From Glandiceps talaboti (lineage: Eukaryota > Hemichordata > Enteropneusta > Spengelidae), in the NCBI RefSeq assembly GCF_964340395.1, contig NC_135557.1:8712960-8776959 (forward strand): a DNA stretch of 64,000 nucleotides, in the 5' to 3' direction. The notes under the pieces were generated by a model. That model had not been told where the DNA came from. It did not search any database and saw only the letters and a program-made list of their open reading frames with translations. This document shows, piece by piece, positions 1 through 37,843 of this stretch. The translations under genes were made by a program, and so were the position numbers. The first letter of the stretch is position 1; the number at the start of each line of letters is the position of its first letter.

Positions 1-1275
1 CGCACGGAGACAGAGCGGAGACCAAACAAGAGTCCGTACTCACCCCATCACGACGTATGCATTTATGCGTTTGTTTTGAAATAGCTGGGGTGGTACTCGT
101 ACACATCGGGATAACTCGGAGAAGCACATGTTTGTGATTTTATTGACTGTTTTCTGAGATGGGACATTGGGTTTGGAAATACAAGTTTAATCAATCATAA
201 AACAGCCATAACAGATACTTTCAAAGAATTAGAACACGAAGGAAAATAACGGGAACATCAATGACATTTCTACCAAACTCGAGATCGCACGTAGCTAGCT
301 ACCTAGTGTACAGTAAGTATGGAAGTGCAAAGCTTAGTCCGCCCTGACCCGTGCGATACTTGTGAAGTTAATTTTGAAGTTTTCACGATTATGTTGTCAA
401 AACACGACCTACATGTAATCTGTAAAAAAAATTCTCATCTATCTAACGATTTTGGTGTGATAACGATCGACCAAATGCCGACGCTAGTGTGTACGTGTAC
501 AACTGTAATCTAGTACCTTGTACAAATGATACAAGTAAGTTTGTTCGTACCCAAGAATTTTAGTTTACAATTTCAATGATACAAATTGTCACTGTGTAAT
601 AGTGTTTGGATCGTATTAGAACAGGTCCCTCAAAATATAATTTTTCGGGTTATAATTTGTATGTATAAGTTTATAGAAATACGTGTTTCACCCAGACTGG
701 GTGTCTGGCCGTACGTACGCACCGGAAAAAAACGTAGCAGAAACACTGCCACTAGACTTGAAAAAAAAATATAACAAGGGACTCTTCGGATTAGGCAAGA
801 ACTACATGTAACCAATATGTGTGAACAACCACTAATATGTTGATAAACTACCTGGGTCGGATTTACCAAATGCTCCTCCCAGATAAACAAACGTATTCCG
901 TTGCACATGCGCAAACCTACTTCCGTAGCGTGGGCACATAGCCTGTTTGGACCTTGGCCTTTAAGATAATTTGAAACTAGTTGTATTGCTCTACGTCATC
1001 ACCGATTCTGTGGTTTTTGAAATATGAGTCAAAACGTTCCAAATCACCATTATTTCCCCCCTTTTTTCATTAAAGTTACCCTTGAGGAGGTATAATTATA
1101 TAATTCTCCAATATTTTACTTCATTCAGTCTGACAATATTCTTGTGACAAAATAAGGGTTTGTCACGTGACTACTCGTTTAACGAATCGTAGTCGCGTCA
1201 TCACTTTTATTTTCCTTCTTTGCCTGAACGATTATGCACTAGTCTTCTACGTTGCTAGCGACCCCCCCAAAAACA

Positions 1276-1311
<36 letters not shown>

Positions 1312-2151
1312 ACAAACAAATACACCCGCGACTTAGCCGAATCCGCGACTTACCGAGGCGCGAGTTAGCGAGGGCCCACTGTACTCATAAATTAAATTTC
1401 ATTTCGCGTATTCCTAAGAGGGACACTATATAGTGAGGGTTATAGCTGCAATAATTGTGGCGTTCTCATACTTTCTTATATTATATTAATATATGATGAT
1501 ATTTATTTATTCATCATGATAAAAAAAGATAAAGATCACAATGAGCAATAGATGCATTACATTTAATATAATATAATTTGATTGCCATTTGTATAAAATG
1601 CATTGGAAATTGGCTGGAAAGAAAACAACAATTAAATACAACATTGAAAAGAAAATGCAAGTGAAATGTAAAAGCAAGAGATAAAATTAATGTAACACAT
1701 CAAACGATTTAAAATACACATGACGCTAAAGATACAACTGCAGAGACAAAAAACATGAAACTAAAACGAATGTTAAAAGATCATAGGACTGGTTTTAAAA
1801 TACGAACCACAGATGGATAAAAGCTTTTTATTTCACGTTCTGATTTCGTTTTAATACTCATGTACCGCCTAGCTACCCGAGAGTAACAGTTCGAACAATG
1901 CATATATTATGTATATACGGAACGACAATATATTTGTAGCTATGTGGACTAAAAATTATTCTACGAATTTTCGATTGTTCTGTCCATGACCTCATCTCAT
2001 AATATGTAAGCTTATAACATACATTCCGCTTTCGAAATATTGCTTATCATTCGCGAAGAGATAGCACATAGTACCCTAGGAGGTCATTACCGGTAAATCA
2101 ACAGTCACCTGGGTGGTCTTAGTACATGTGCGCAATCTCCGTTTATTGCAG
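1..2151. other. Upstream flank, no gene recognised
   Basis: No open frame here looks like a protein I know and no splice-bounded exon was recognised. It contains an (ACA)n microsatellite at about 1276-1311. The stretch at about 980-1200 resembles repeats at 16360-16560, 42300-42500 and 52430-52600 (shared phrases such as ATATGAGTCAAAAC and CATTCAGTC), so it is probably an old copy of a dispersed element. Upstream promoter or enhancer sequence of the HYOU1 gene may also lie here. Confidence 0.5.
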
Positions 2152-2170
2152 CCAATCAAATTTCGCCACA
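2152..2170 (+). promoter_or_regulatory. ER-stress-response-element-like site (CCAAT-N9-CCACA)
   Basis: Seen: CCAAT at 2152-2156, nine bases, then CCACA at 2166-2170. The canonical ERSE is CCAAT-N9-CCACG, bound by NF-Y and ATF6/XBP1, so this has exact spacing and one mismatch in the second half-site. A further CCACG lies at 2209-2213 and a CRE-like GACGTCA at 2238-2244. The site is about 120 bp upstream of a strong splice donor that probably ends the first HYOU1 exon. HYOU1 is a known unfolded-protein-response target, so function is plausible but inferred. Confidence 0.5.
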
Positions 2171-2287
2171 TTCGCCGGCGTCTATCACTTCCGTGTTTCA
2201 CATGAAACCCACGTTGCCTTACTGTGTGAGAAAGGGAGACGTCATCATTAAGACCAGATACCGGTTGATCTTTGTCTGTTAACACAG
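2171..2287 (+). other. HYOU1: Probable non-coding first exon of HYOU1 (5' end unknown)
   Basis: The coding ATG at 8570 lies 28 bases after a splice acceptor (TTTTCAG, exon from 8542), so an upstream non-coding exon is required. A CAG|GTAAGT donor, a perfect consensus match, sits at 2287/2288 downstream of the ERSE-like site. Joining them gives a first intron of about 6.25 kb. The transcription start was not identified; the left coordinate is only a placeholder after the ERSE-like site. Confidence 0.4.
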
Positions 2288-3500
2288 GTAAGTAAATTCT
2301 ACAAGTTTTAAATGCTATGCTGTACATCTTAACTGCATTTCCAGACATATTGTACTTTTTGCGGTCAACCATTCATTGAACTATCGCACAATATTATCTC
2401 GATCCGATTTTCGATCAGCTGGCCGGTAAGTGTACACACAATGTGGTAACCGATCGAACTCAATGACACGTAATGCTATAGCGGTAGGTCTCAGAAAACG
2501 TGAAGGTGCCATGTCATACTACGATCTACAAAGTTATGTGAATTGTATTTGTATAGCAAACCGTATGGACTGTTTAGATAATAACATTTGGTGTGAATAA
2601 TTACCAATATAATATACACCAACCGTTAAACTTACATATCTTTTGTTTTGTTATTGTTTCTTCCGTTTTGAACAAAAGATGTGACATTAGTTCCTCACAT
2701 TACATACCCAGGCACTTCAACGAATCTGTATGAATTACAAAAAATGTATAGTAAAGAGCTTTTTTTGCTATACTGTATATAATTAAGATAACAATTAATA
2801 CATTGATTCAAGTGCCTGTCGTTACATACTTCCACCATTACTACAAAAATAACCCTGCTTGCAGACGGAATATATCAGGACACATATTCTGCATGATGGA
2901 GAAGAAAATGTAGCTATAGGGACCAGGGGTCTCCACTTATTCCATCTGTATAAAAACAGGACTAGAAAGTTGCCTAGCTACATGTAATTGCAAGTGACAT
3001 CGTTCCAATAATATTTATCTAATTTAGTAATCTATCGACAAATACAATCAAAACTATGAATATCATCACAGCTACACAAGATGTAACCATTAGCACCCCC
3101 CACCCCCCGCTATCATTTCTACAAGTCTGTAAGTTTTATATGTGAGTATTGCCATACATTCTCCAATGTCATACACAGAATCAGCATAGTGATGTCAGCG
3201 TAATATTTTAATTTTGACGCTGACCAAAGTTTTTAGGATCTAGATTGTAATTATCAAATATATTTAAGATAGCAGAATTATAGTATTATAGTTTATTGAC
3301 ATACACATTTATGTAAAGTAACATGGTGGATGTATTACTAGGTTCACTAATAGTAGATCAATAAATATGTAATAAATATTAATATTATACAGTTATTACA
3401 GTGGAGTTTTTATGATTATTATTCATATTAATCTGAGCTATTTCCACTTTTACTTGACTCAACATGGATTCATCAACACCTGTATCTGTTGTTCTGCTAC
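2288..3500 (+). other. HYOU1 intron 1, left part
   Basis: AT-rich, no coding signal and no recognisable element, apart from a short poly-C stretch near 3097-3110. Confidence 0.4.
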
Positions 3501-5140
3501 AATTCTAACTACATACACACTGGGTTGTGGACTCAATTCTAACTGCTTACACACTGGGTTGTGGACTCAAGTCTAACTACTTGCACACTGGGTTGTGGAC
3601 TCAATTCTACCTGCTTACACACTGGGTTGTGAACTCAATTCTAACTGCTTACATACTGGGTTGTGAACTCAATTCTAACTGCTTACATACTGGGTTGTGG
3701 ACTCAAGTCTAACTACTTGCACACTGGGTTGTGGACTCAATTCTACCTGCTTACACACTGGGTTGTGGACTCAATTCTAACTGCTTACACACTGGGTCGT
3801 GGACTCAATTCTAACTGCATACACACTGGGTTATGGACTCAATTCTAACTACTTACACACTGGGTTGTGGACTCAATTCTAACTGCTTACACACTGGGTT
3901 GTGGACTCAATTCTAACTACTTACACACTGGGTTGTGGACTCAATTCTAACTACTTACACACTGGGTTGTGGACTCAGTTCTAACTACTTACACACTGGG
4001 TTGTGGACTCAATTCTAACTACTTACACACTGGGTTGTGGACTCAATTCTACCTGCTTACACACTGGGTCGTGGACTCAATTCTAACTACTTACATACTG
4101 GGTTGTGGACTCAATTCTAACTACTTACACACTGGGTTGTGGACTCAATTCTAACTACTTACACACTGGGTTGTGGACTCAGTTCTAACTACTTACACAC
4201 CGGGTTGTGGACTCAATTCTAACTGCTTACACACTGGGTTGTGGACTCAATTCTAACTGCTTACACACTGGGTTGTGGACTCAATTCTAACTGCTTACAC
4301 ACTGGGTTGTGGACTCAATTCTAACTACTTACACACTGGGTTGTGGACTCAATTCTAACTGCTTACACACTGGGTTGTGGACTCAATTCTAACTACTTAC
4401 ACACTGGGTTGTGGACTCAATTGTAACTACTTACACACTGGGTTGTGGACTCAATTCTAACTGCATACACACTGGGTTGTGGACTCAATTCTAACTGCTT
4501 ACATACTGGGTTGTGGACTCAATTCTAACTGCTTACACACTGGGTCATGGACTCAATTCTAATTGCTTACACACTGGGTTGTGGACTCAATTCTAACTAC
4601 TTACACACTGGGTTGTGGACTCAATTCTAATTGCTTACACACTGGGTTGTGGACTCAATTCTAACTGCATACACACTGGGTTGTGGACTCAATTCTAACT
4701 GCATACACACTGGGTTGTGGACTCAATTCTAACTGCTTAAATACTGGGTTGTGGACTCAATTCTAACTGCTTACACACTGGGTTGTGGACTCAATTCTAA
4801 CTACTTACACACTGGGTTGTGGACTCAATTCTAACTACTTACACACTGGGTCATGGACTCAATTCTAATTGCTTACACACTGGGTTGTGGACTCAATTCT
4901 AACTACTTACACACTGGGTTGTGGATTCAATTCTAACTACTTACACACTGGGTTGTGGACTCAATTCTAACTGCTTACACACTGGGTTGTGGACTCAATT
5001 CTAACTACTTACACACTGGGTTGTGGACTCAATTCTAACTGCTTACACACTGGGTTGTGGACTCAATTCTAACTGCTTACACACTGTGTTGTGGACTCAA
5101 TTCTAACTACTTACACACTGGGTTGTGAACTCAATTCTAC
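3501..5140. repeat. 34-bp minisatellite, about 48 copies
   Basis: Head-to-tail 34-bp unit containing ACTGGGTTGTGGACTC with only a few variable positions (ACT/GCT, TTACAC/TTACAT/ATACAC). 1640 bp give about 48 copies. It lies in HYOU1 intron 1. Since 34 is not a multiple of 3 and stops are sparse, short spurious open frames appear in several phases. Confidence 0.95.
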
Positions 5141-6252
5141 TTTAATCAAAATCTCAACCCAAACATACATTAATAGTTTACTAGTATTTAAGTCTAGTAA
5201 CATGTCACTAATGTATCATATGAACTAAAAATAAAAAATACACTTTTGTGTACAAATTTAGACAAAGTTTGTACAAATTTAGACTGATAACCCGACCTGG
5301 ATTACATCAGAAATACAATGTAGATCAGTATGATGTAATCACATGACTAATTTGCATACCACATGTACAAATGTCATGTGAGGAGAAAATTACAATTATC
5401 TACTCTCTGCTAAAAACATGTGTACTCATATATAATAACATAATTTTAAGATGAATAATTTGTGCAGAATTATTGAATTATGAGATGGGAATATAACTCC
5501 CATGTGTGTTTGTATAATTTAGTGAAATAAAAAAACAATATTTGTACACACAAAGAAAGTTTATAATTGTCTGCTATGAACAGGTGTTCACTTCTACTCA
5601 ACAGTTCATTAGAATGTGGAAATCATTTAAATTTGCATAAATGAATAAATTATTTGATGGAAGGGTACAATTTCTAAATTACTGGGAAATATCACACATT
5701 TACTCAAAATATTTTATGATTTGTTAGACGTGAAATTAGCAGGTTATATTCTAAAAGTACTCTCGTATATTGAAGCATTATTTTGATGTAATCTTATCAG
5801 ATAATGATTTTGACAAAAAAAAATAGTGTGACAGATGTTCTGAATGTTTCAAGTAGATGTTTGTTAAAAGGTGATATAGACAGTAGAAGACGTACATTGT
5901 ACATATTTCTCTTTCAGGTCAAAAAATTATAATATATTTATTTTCTAATTAAGCTGGAACCAAAATAAAAATCCTGTATATAGCTATAATATAATTTATA
6001 AATTATTATATTATTTTATTTATATTAGTATCGTTATTGAAATGTAAAATCTTAAAGACATCTGAACAATGAAAGTTCCTTATTTTAAAACTGAGAATTT
6101 TAGATATTCTAGTTTTAACAGAATTTATTCTCTTTGGAACTCCTTGTCATTTCATATTTCACTTGTCTTTATATAAACAAAGATTTGAAGAATTATAAAA
6201 CTCTGGTTGCAAACCATTACCATGAGCTACATGTAGTTGTGAACAAGTTTGA
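5141..6252 (+). other. HYOU1 intron 1, between the two minisatellites
   Basis: AT-rich spacer; no gene, RNA or mobile element recognised. Confidence 0.4.
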
Positions 6253-6898
6253 TGTACAAAATCCCTGTACCTGGGTGTCAGTCTGTCATTGTACAAAATC
6301 CCTGTACCTGGGTGTCAGTCTGTCATTGTACAAAATCCCTGTACCTGGGTGTCAGTCTGTCATTGTACAAAATCCCTGTACCTGGGTGTCAGTCTGTCAT
6401 TGTACAAAATCCCTGTACCTGGGTGTCAGTCTGTCATTGTATAAAATCCCTGTACCTGGGTGTCAGTCTGTCATTGTACAAAATCCCTGTACCTGGGTGT
6501 CAGTCTGTCATTGTACAAAATCCCTGTACCTGGGTGTCAGTCTGTCATTGTACAAAATCCCTGTACCGGGGTGTCAGTCTGTCATTGTACAAAATCCCTG
6601 TACCGGGGTGTCAGTTTGTCATTGTACAAAATCCCTGTACCTGGGTGTCAGTCTGTCATTGTATAAATTCCCTGTACCTGGGTGTCAGTCTGTCATTGTA
6701 CAAAATCCCTGTACCTGGGTGTCAGTTTGTCATTGTACAAAATCCCTGTACCTGGGTGTCAGTTTGTCATTGTACAAAATCCCTGTACCTGGGTGTCAGT
6801 TTGTCATTGTATAAAATCCATGTACCTGGGTGTAAGTTTGTCATTGTACAAAATCCTTGTACATGGGTGTCAGTTTGTCATTGTACAAATCCATGTTA
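6253..6898. repeat. 37-bp minisatellite, about 17 copies
   Basis: Unit begins TGTACAAAATCCCTGTACCT and ends GTCTGTCAT. Copies on the left are nearly identical; those on the right accumulate changes (GTTTGTCAT, ATGTACC). The unit has no stop in any + frame, producing open frames of over 200 codons that are artefacts of the repeat. Confidence 0.95.
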
Positions 6899-7852
6899 GT
6901 TACGTTGTATAGTTTTGGCTTGTTTTATCTTTGTAACATTAGAAATAATATTTTCATTAGGAAATGATGGAAAAACATGTTGACATCTTTGAGTGATTTT
7001 ACTGAAAAAAGACTGAACACCAGGGATTTTATGGGTGAACCCAGGGTATGGTCAGGTGAACCCCCCCCCCCCCCCCTGAATAGCACATGCAAACCCCCTG
7101 TATGTAATGGAATACACATGGTATGGGGAGAAATGCAATGTATCTCGGAACGGGTAACAGGTTTATTGATGAATTTGTGATTAATATGGTCATTAGCTAC
7201 ATATAATACTACATTGCAGTGTTGCAGCCAGAGGGGGTTTTTGGGTCATTTGACACACATATTTTGGACCTGACCCACAATTTTGGAAGTGATGGGTCAT
7301 AGATGACCCACACTAACATTGTATGCAAGTATGTTTAGCAATAGTGCGCAACATGACCATGCCAATAGCAACAGCTAAATGATCGCATATATTGCACCGA
7401 TAACAACATGGTTGGATTGGCAACTGCATAATCATCCAGAAAATATTTAGCATGGATCAGCATGTGTGTAAATATTTTTAAAAAACTGTACAGTTATGCT
7501 ATAATGCCATTGGCATTTTTTAAGAATAATAATGTCCCCCCAAAAATTTATGATGACCCAGAAAAATAAAAGTGTCGGGACACTATGTCCCACTCTTTCG
7601 AAAGGCTGGCTGCAACACTGCATTGTAGTACTTGTATGCCTTCTTCTAAAATCATATATTTTTTAGTTGTCAAATTTATAGTTTCACACTTTACAACCTA
7701 AGACTCAGAGATGGAGAATACATTTATATATAAACCAGGTATTCACCAATAGATTGCCTATATGACATACAGACATGTATTTATATATGCATTGACTATT
7801 GTAAATCAAAAATTGACGTACTTTTCAAAATATCATTAAAAAACCTAATTTT
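6899..7852 (+). other. HYOU1 intron 1, right-central part
   Basis: Contains a poly-C run at 7061-7076 and a short run of mixed sequence around 7200-7620 with a GGGTCAT/ATGACCC theme that looks like a decayed interspersed repeat. No coding potential recognised. Confidence 0.4.
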
Positions 7853-8456
7853 TTCATTCATTCATTCATTCATTCATTCATTCATTCATTTTATTGCCAA
7901 TTTTTAAAGTAAGTTACAATTACAAAATGACAGGAAATAAATAAACAGATTGGCAATTTGGAGTCAAAAAAATAGCTTTTCGCTAATCAAGTTTGGCTCC
8001 ACCTCAGAGTTCATATGCATCAATAACAATAAGGGCTACACAGAACTAGAATAAAAAATATAAATGGAGAAAATTTCAAAAACAAGCTAACAATGCAAGA
8101 ATATGTATTATATTCACTAGTTTAAATTTCGTCAAGTAGATACTCTTTAAAAGCTTTCTTGAACAGATGTTTTGATGTGAGACATTTCATTTCTGTTGGC
8201 AAACTGTTCCACAATTTTGTGCCTGAAAACCTGATGGAAAATTGACCGGCAGCTGTGCGTATTTTCGGAATTGCCAAATTTCGCCTAAGTTTAAATCTTG
8301 TATCTCGGCTATGATCGATCTCCTGGAAATAATCGCTTAAATCATGAGGAAGGTTCTTATTATACAAATCAAAAATAAAATTTCCTATACCAAGTTTATG
8401 AAGTTTATAAATATTAAGAAGACCCAGCTTTTTAAATATAAATATTAAGAAGACCC
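7853..8456 (-). mobile_element. 5'-truncated CR1/L2-like non-LTR retrotransposon fragment
   Basis: On the - strand, codons from about 8456 down to 8122 read through LLNIYKLHKL, LYNKNLPHDLSDYF and FSIRFSGTKLWNSLP, ending FKKAFKEYLLDEI. This is the usual C-terminal end of reverse-transcriptase ORFs in the CR1/L2 group. The element's 3' end lies at the left and terminates in a tetranucleotide array, (ATTC)n on + and (TGAA)n on -, at 7853-7891, as L2-type elements do. It inserted opposite to HYOU1 in intron 1 and is inactive. A 30-bp tandem duplication at about 8409-8468 marks its 5' edge. Confidence 0.75.
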
Positions 8457-8569
8457 AGCTTTTTAAATAATTAAAATCAATCTATTGATTTGTTACGATT
8501 TTTGAATGCTGTGAATTGAATGCTGTGATTTTTCTTTTCAGATAAGGGTGTGCAACACAGGAGAGCAAC

Positions 8570-33465
<24,896 letters not shown>

Positions 33466-33720
33466 GAAAAACCGAACAAAAAAACATACAAGTTTAATTT
33501 TTCAGATGTAGTTATTTATTAAAAGATAAATGTACAGTCGACCTTTCAAAACTTGTCTGAACTTTTCATATTTTGTTCTCTTGACGTCATATTTTTTTTT
33601 GTTATAAACACATTTTTATTTGTAATTGTACAAATAGATTTCTGATGTAGAGAAAGTGAATCTTGCCAAATTTGGCAAAAATGTCGATCCAGCCATGTTG
33701 AGTTAATAATGCATGTATGA
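33466..33720 (+). other. HYOU1: HYOU1 3' UTR, probable
   Basis: AT-rich sequence after the stop codon. The nearest poly(A)-signal-like hexamer is ATTAAA at 33518-33523, a common natural variant; no AATAAA was seen in the first 250 bases. The cleavage site is not determinable by eye. Confidence 0.4.
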
Positions 33721-33789
33721 GAATACAGCTCTAGTCAGAAGTGTGTGCAAGAGAGTCAAAGTAATTATAAAATGACCATGGCATGACTT

Positions 33790-34219
33790 ACTACTCAAAT
33801 AATGTCTGCTTGGTGTTTAATTCATGTGACATAACATTTTGTACACACCCTTAGATAACTTCTATTGCAAAGAAAGAATTACATGGGTACTGTTCACCGT
33901 GGGGATGTTGAAATGGTGATTATCAGTCACAAAATAAAGAATTGAAGACATTAAAATCATCAAGTCCATGTGTAATGTTTTTGTTAGAAGTCTGTTTTTA
34001 TACTGCAGTGCGAACGAATAGCAATGTTTATCACTTCAATGTGATTGAGCAAAGGATCTTGCTGTGTTTATTGTGTTTCTGTTATAGTTAGTCTAGAGTT
34101 GAAATATGTCTAACTCTGCATCAAAAACATAATGTCCCATGTATGAAACACCAAGCCTACATCATTTTAGCTGTAGTGTCCCATGTGTGAAACACCAAGC
34201 CTACATCATTTTAGCTGTT
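33790..34219. mobile_element. TIR element, CAGCTAAAA family, third copy with duplicated right end
   Basis: Matches the 31347-31744 element throughout; the left end is degenerate (CTACTCAAATAATGTCTGCT). The right end, TGAAACACCAAGCCTACATC plus ATTTTAGCTG, is present twice in tandem (to 34173 and to 34219). It lies just beyond the HYOU1 3' UTR. Confidence 0.75.
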
Positions 34220-34302
34220 TGTGTATGTGTTCTTGTTGTTGGAGTCCTCCTCTCCTCCTCATATAGGATTACTCTGGTAGTTGAAGCTTCAATTTACATA
34301 AC

Positions 34303-34658
34303 AATAGACACAAACTAAAACTATTGTCGCAACATGTTGATACAACAGTGATAACCTATTGAATGGACATTGGTTTAATTATAGTCTCAGTAGGGCACAG
34401 TTGCTTACTTGTGTGTGCTAAAAGCTAGTTCCATAAACTTGCAGTGCACTGTTTTGGGACTTCCAATGTTTACACTCTCTTGATTACAGAGTGATATAAT
34501 ATCCAGCACGATAGACCGTCCACCCACCATCTGGTGGAAGGTCTATGCCAGCACACACAAGGAAGCTTATCTGTGTATCCACACAACATAGGAACCACTA
34601 TCACATTCTTGTGTAATCTACCACATTGGACGACGATAGTTTTAGTTTGTGTCAATCT
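34303..34658. mobile_element. Inverted-repeat element, ACAAACTAAA family
   Basis: Left end AGACACAAACTAAAACTATT, right end AATAGT-like complement CGATAGTTTTAGTTTGTGTC. About 355 bp, non-coding; longer relative of 10731-10955. Confidence 0.68.
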
Positions 34659-36150
34659 TAGTCATCCAAAGCCACAATTATCAGAGTTGTATATACTACC
34701 CTATTGACTTACTAAGTGTGCTTTGTACTGTATATTTCCATCCAAGATCCAAGCACTGAACTTATCAAATTTTCATGTACTGTAAACATGTTTTTTGGTG
34801 CTCAAAAATTTCACGAGAAATGTAATTTTTCACACCATGCATGGCCTCATTTGTTTTGAAAGATACAACACCTAAATTGCAATGTACACATCACTTTTAT
34901 TGGTAAATTTATGTATTGAGTCAAACCTAATTAGTCAAATCTACTGTTTAATACCTGTACTTTCGCAGAATTTATCAGTGAATATCTTTTCATTTTCATG
35001 TAAAATTTACTTTGCCGTAAACGTTTCTGCTAAATACTCTAAACTAAGGAACCATCGCACAATGTCGCACAAGCTCATTAAACAAACTTTGTTTATTTAT
35101 TTATTGAGGGCAAAACCCCTTTCCTCTAAACGAACATTCACACAAGAGTGACATTGACATGTTTATATATGATGGAAACCATGGTGAAAATTGTATCGTC
35201 TCACTGCTATGACCGATGCAATGTAAACATGATGATATATAAACACATTAAAATATTACCAGCAACCCCACACTGTATATCACATTAGAAGTTAATTTTT
35301 AATCAACTTATCAACATCTCAGTAGTAAGTACATACAATGTTATCATTTAAAGGCATGAAAGATTTTTGAAATTTGCCAGACGAATGAAGTTCGTTTATT
35401 GAGCTTGTGTGACATTGTGTAATCATTCCATCGTGACCAAATTAGGTTTTTTATCCTGCAACTAATTTACTAAATTCTTCATATCTTAAATAAAATTTGA
35501 CCACCTAGGCACATTAGAAAAATAGTAATCATTTGATTTTTTTGACAACTCCATGACTTTTCATTCCATGGACCCTGTGCTACACTTGCATTATTATAGG
35601 CATGTGTGCTTGGTGAAGGAAACCGGAAGTGAAAAAAAAATGATAGTTGAGGGTAATGTTGAACTTGAGAGATCTTTTTATAAAAGAGCGCCCTCTACCA
35701 GGATAGGACAGAAGTGTAAACATTGATATATAAAGCAGTAAAAATTATGATAAAAAATACAAAAACACCACCTCTGTCCATCACTTGATTTGACCTATAG
35801 AGGGCGCTCTAAGTTGGAAAGGTCTCCAGTAATGCAAATATTACAAATGTCCGACGGGGTTAGAACCTAGTAATTAGACATATTGCTTTTAAAGTTAATT
35901 ATGTTTCTTAAGAACAATATTTGATAATTCTGATTTCGTTCACTAAAAACATTTCATATTTCGACAAAAACTGCCATTATCAATGTTGTTAGTTCAAAAG
36001 GTGTAACTTTTAATAAATGTAAAAAATATTACCCATAAAATATCCAGCACCTGCTAGTAGTAGTAGTAAGTTAGTGAAGTGTTACACCTCAACAAACTCT
36101 CTTTGTATAATCTATTTTATGAAATGTTGACTGGTTTGTAGGTTATTGGA
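34659..36150. other. Intergenic, no gene recognised
   Basis: AT-rich. Two GAGGGCGCTCT/AGAGCGCCCTCT phrases at about 35688-35700 and 35798-35812 form the ends of a small inverted repeat. No protein homology seen in any frame. Confidence 0.45.
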
Positions 36151-36156
36151 CAGTAT

Positions 36157-36403
<247 letters not shown>

Positions 36404-37635
36404 TAGCATGAACATGAGGAGGGCTAGATGGAAGATTTAATGGGGTTAATGAATTAATAGTGATGGGGGAAGAATGAGATTGGTACCAAAAAAAACTGTG
36501 TGAGAACAAAGATAGAGATGGGAAGGGTGTGGTTATCCTTCTCGACCAGAGTGAAGTCAGTATTCTAGAAAGTAGTGAGTCTCTCATGGTAACGTGTGTC
36601 GAAACAACTTACGCAAAGTACTGGCCGAGATACAAAATCTACTATAGATTGTAAAAAGCATTTGTCACATGTCAAGTAGAGGTATCTACTTTTCACCAGA
36701 TTTTGTACATTTTTGAAACTACACATAGTTCTTTATTTGACATTGCATTTTCAAAGATTTACACATATTCATTTAGCTGGACGTCTCAACTGTGGGTGCA
36801 ACAACCAGAGCGCCCTCAACGACCGTTTACATTCTACAGTTGTACGGCTCTGCACGTTTTCTGAAGAGCATTAATTGTACGGAAGTTAAGAATCGAAATA
36901 AATTTGTTGTGATGTTGTCTACATACAATGTTGGTCTTTGTGTAATAGTCAATATTTTAACAGACATCGCAATGAATCAATTTGCAGACCTATCATAAAC
37001 TGACAACAGTCCCTTTGGAAATGTTTTTATCTCATAAGGCTTGGGTCAGAATTTATGGGGGGGGCGGAATTAGTTTGGTCATTATTTACAGCCCCCCCCC
37101 CCCTTCGCACTCTCAAAAAATGTCATGCCCCCCCCCATATGAATCCAACATAAACACATTTAAATATAATTATGTCATTTTACAGTACCCCCCCCCCCCA
37201 CAGAGATGTACAGTATGGTACACTACATTAAACTTACAGCTGAAATCAACTGCAGCGTTCATACATAACAATGAGAGATTTCCTTACGTGTACTTGGAAA
37301 TACTTAAGCAGCAGGGTTTACTCTTTCAATCTTTATTTTGAGGCAGAAATAGCGCATCCTGCATGGTAGCCAGTGAGGAGGGTACTGGAGGGGTGTCCCC
37401 CACTGTAAGCATTTCTTTGTTAGGACATGCAGGAGTCAAAAGGGCATAAAATCAAACCATGTACATTATCGGAAGCCATACAGTACTTGAAAATTGTCTT
37501 TAGTACCCCAATTTTACTCTCATTACATTATTATACAGCTGTAACTTATACAGAGATATTTTGGCAGACACACACATTCGTCTGGCTATCGACTGCCTCA
37601 TACTTAAATGTATGGTATGTAAATGAAGTGAACAA
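36404..37635. other. Intergenic with poly-C/poly-G tracts
   Basis: G- and C-runs at about 37058-37066, 37092-37103, 37128-37135 and 37188-37200. Otherwise AT-rich, with no gene recognised. Confidence 0.45.
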
Positions 37636-37693
37636 TTTTGCAAACGTACAAGGTAAACGACTGCTCCTGAGGTTTACATTTTCATAAACGTCT

Positions 37694-37777
<84 letters not shown>

Positions 37778-37843
37778 AGAGAGAGGGGAGGGGGGAGGGA
37801 GAGAGAGGGAGAGGGAGAGAGAGAGACAGGGGGAGGGAGAGAC
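37636..37843. repeat. (GA)n array and purine-rich tract
   Basis: Leader CAAACGTACAAGGTAAACGA shared with 36157, then (GA)n at 37696-37771 grading into G-rich GGGGAGAGAG sequence to 37843. Confidence 0.88.

Noticed and set aside
6134-6899. Open frames of 216 and 226 codons
   Set aside because: They arise from a 37-bp minisatellite without stops in any + frame; the peptide is the same 37-residue cycle in all frames, with no splice or homology support.
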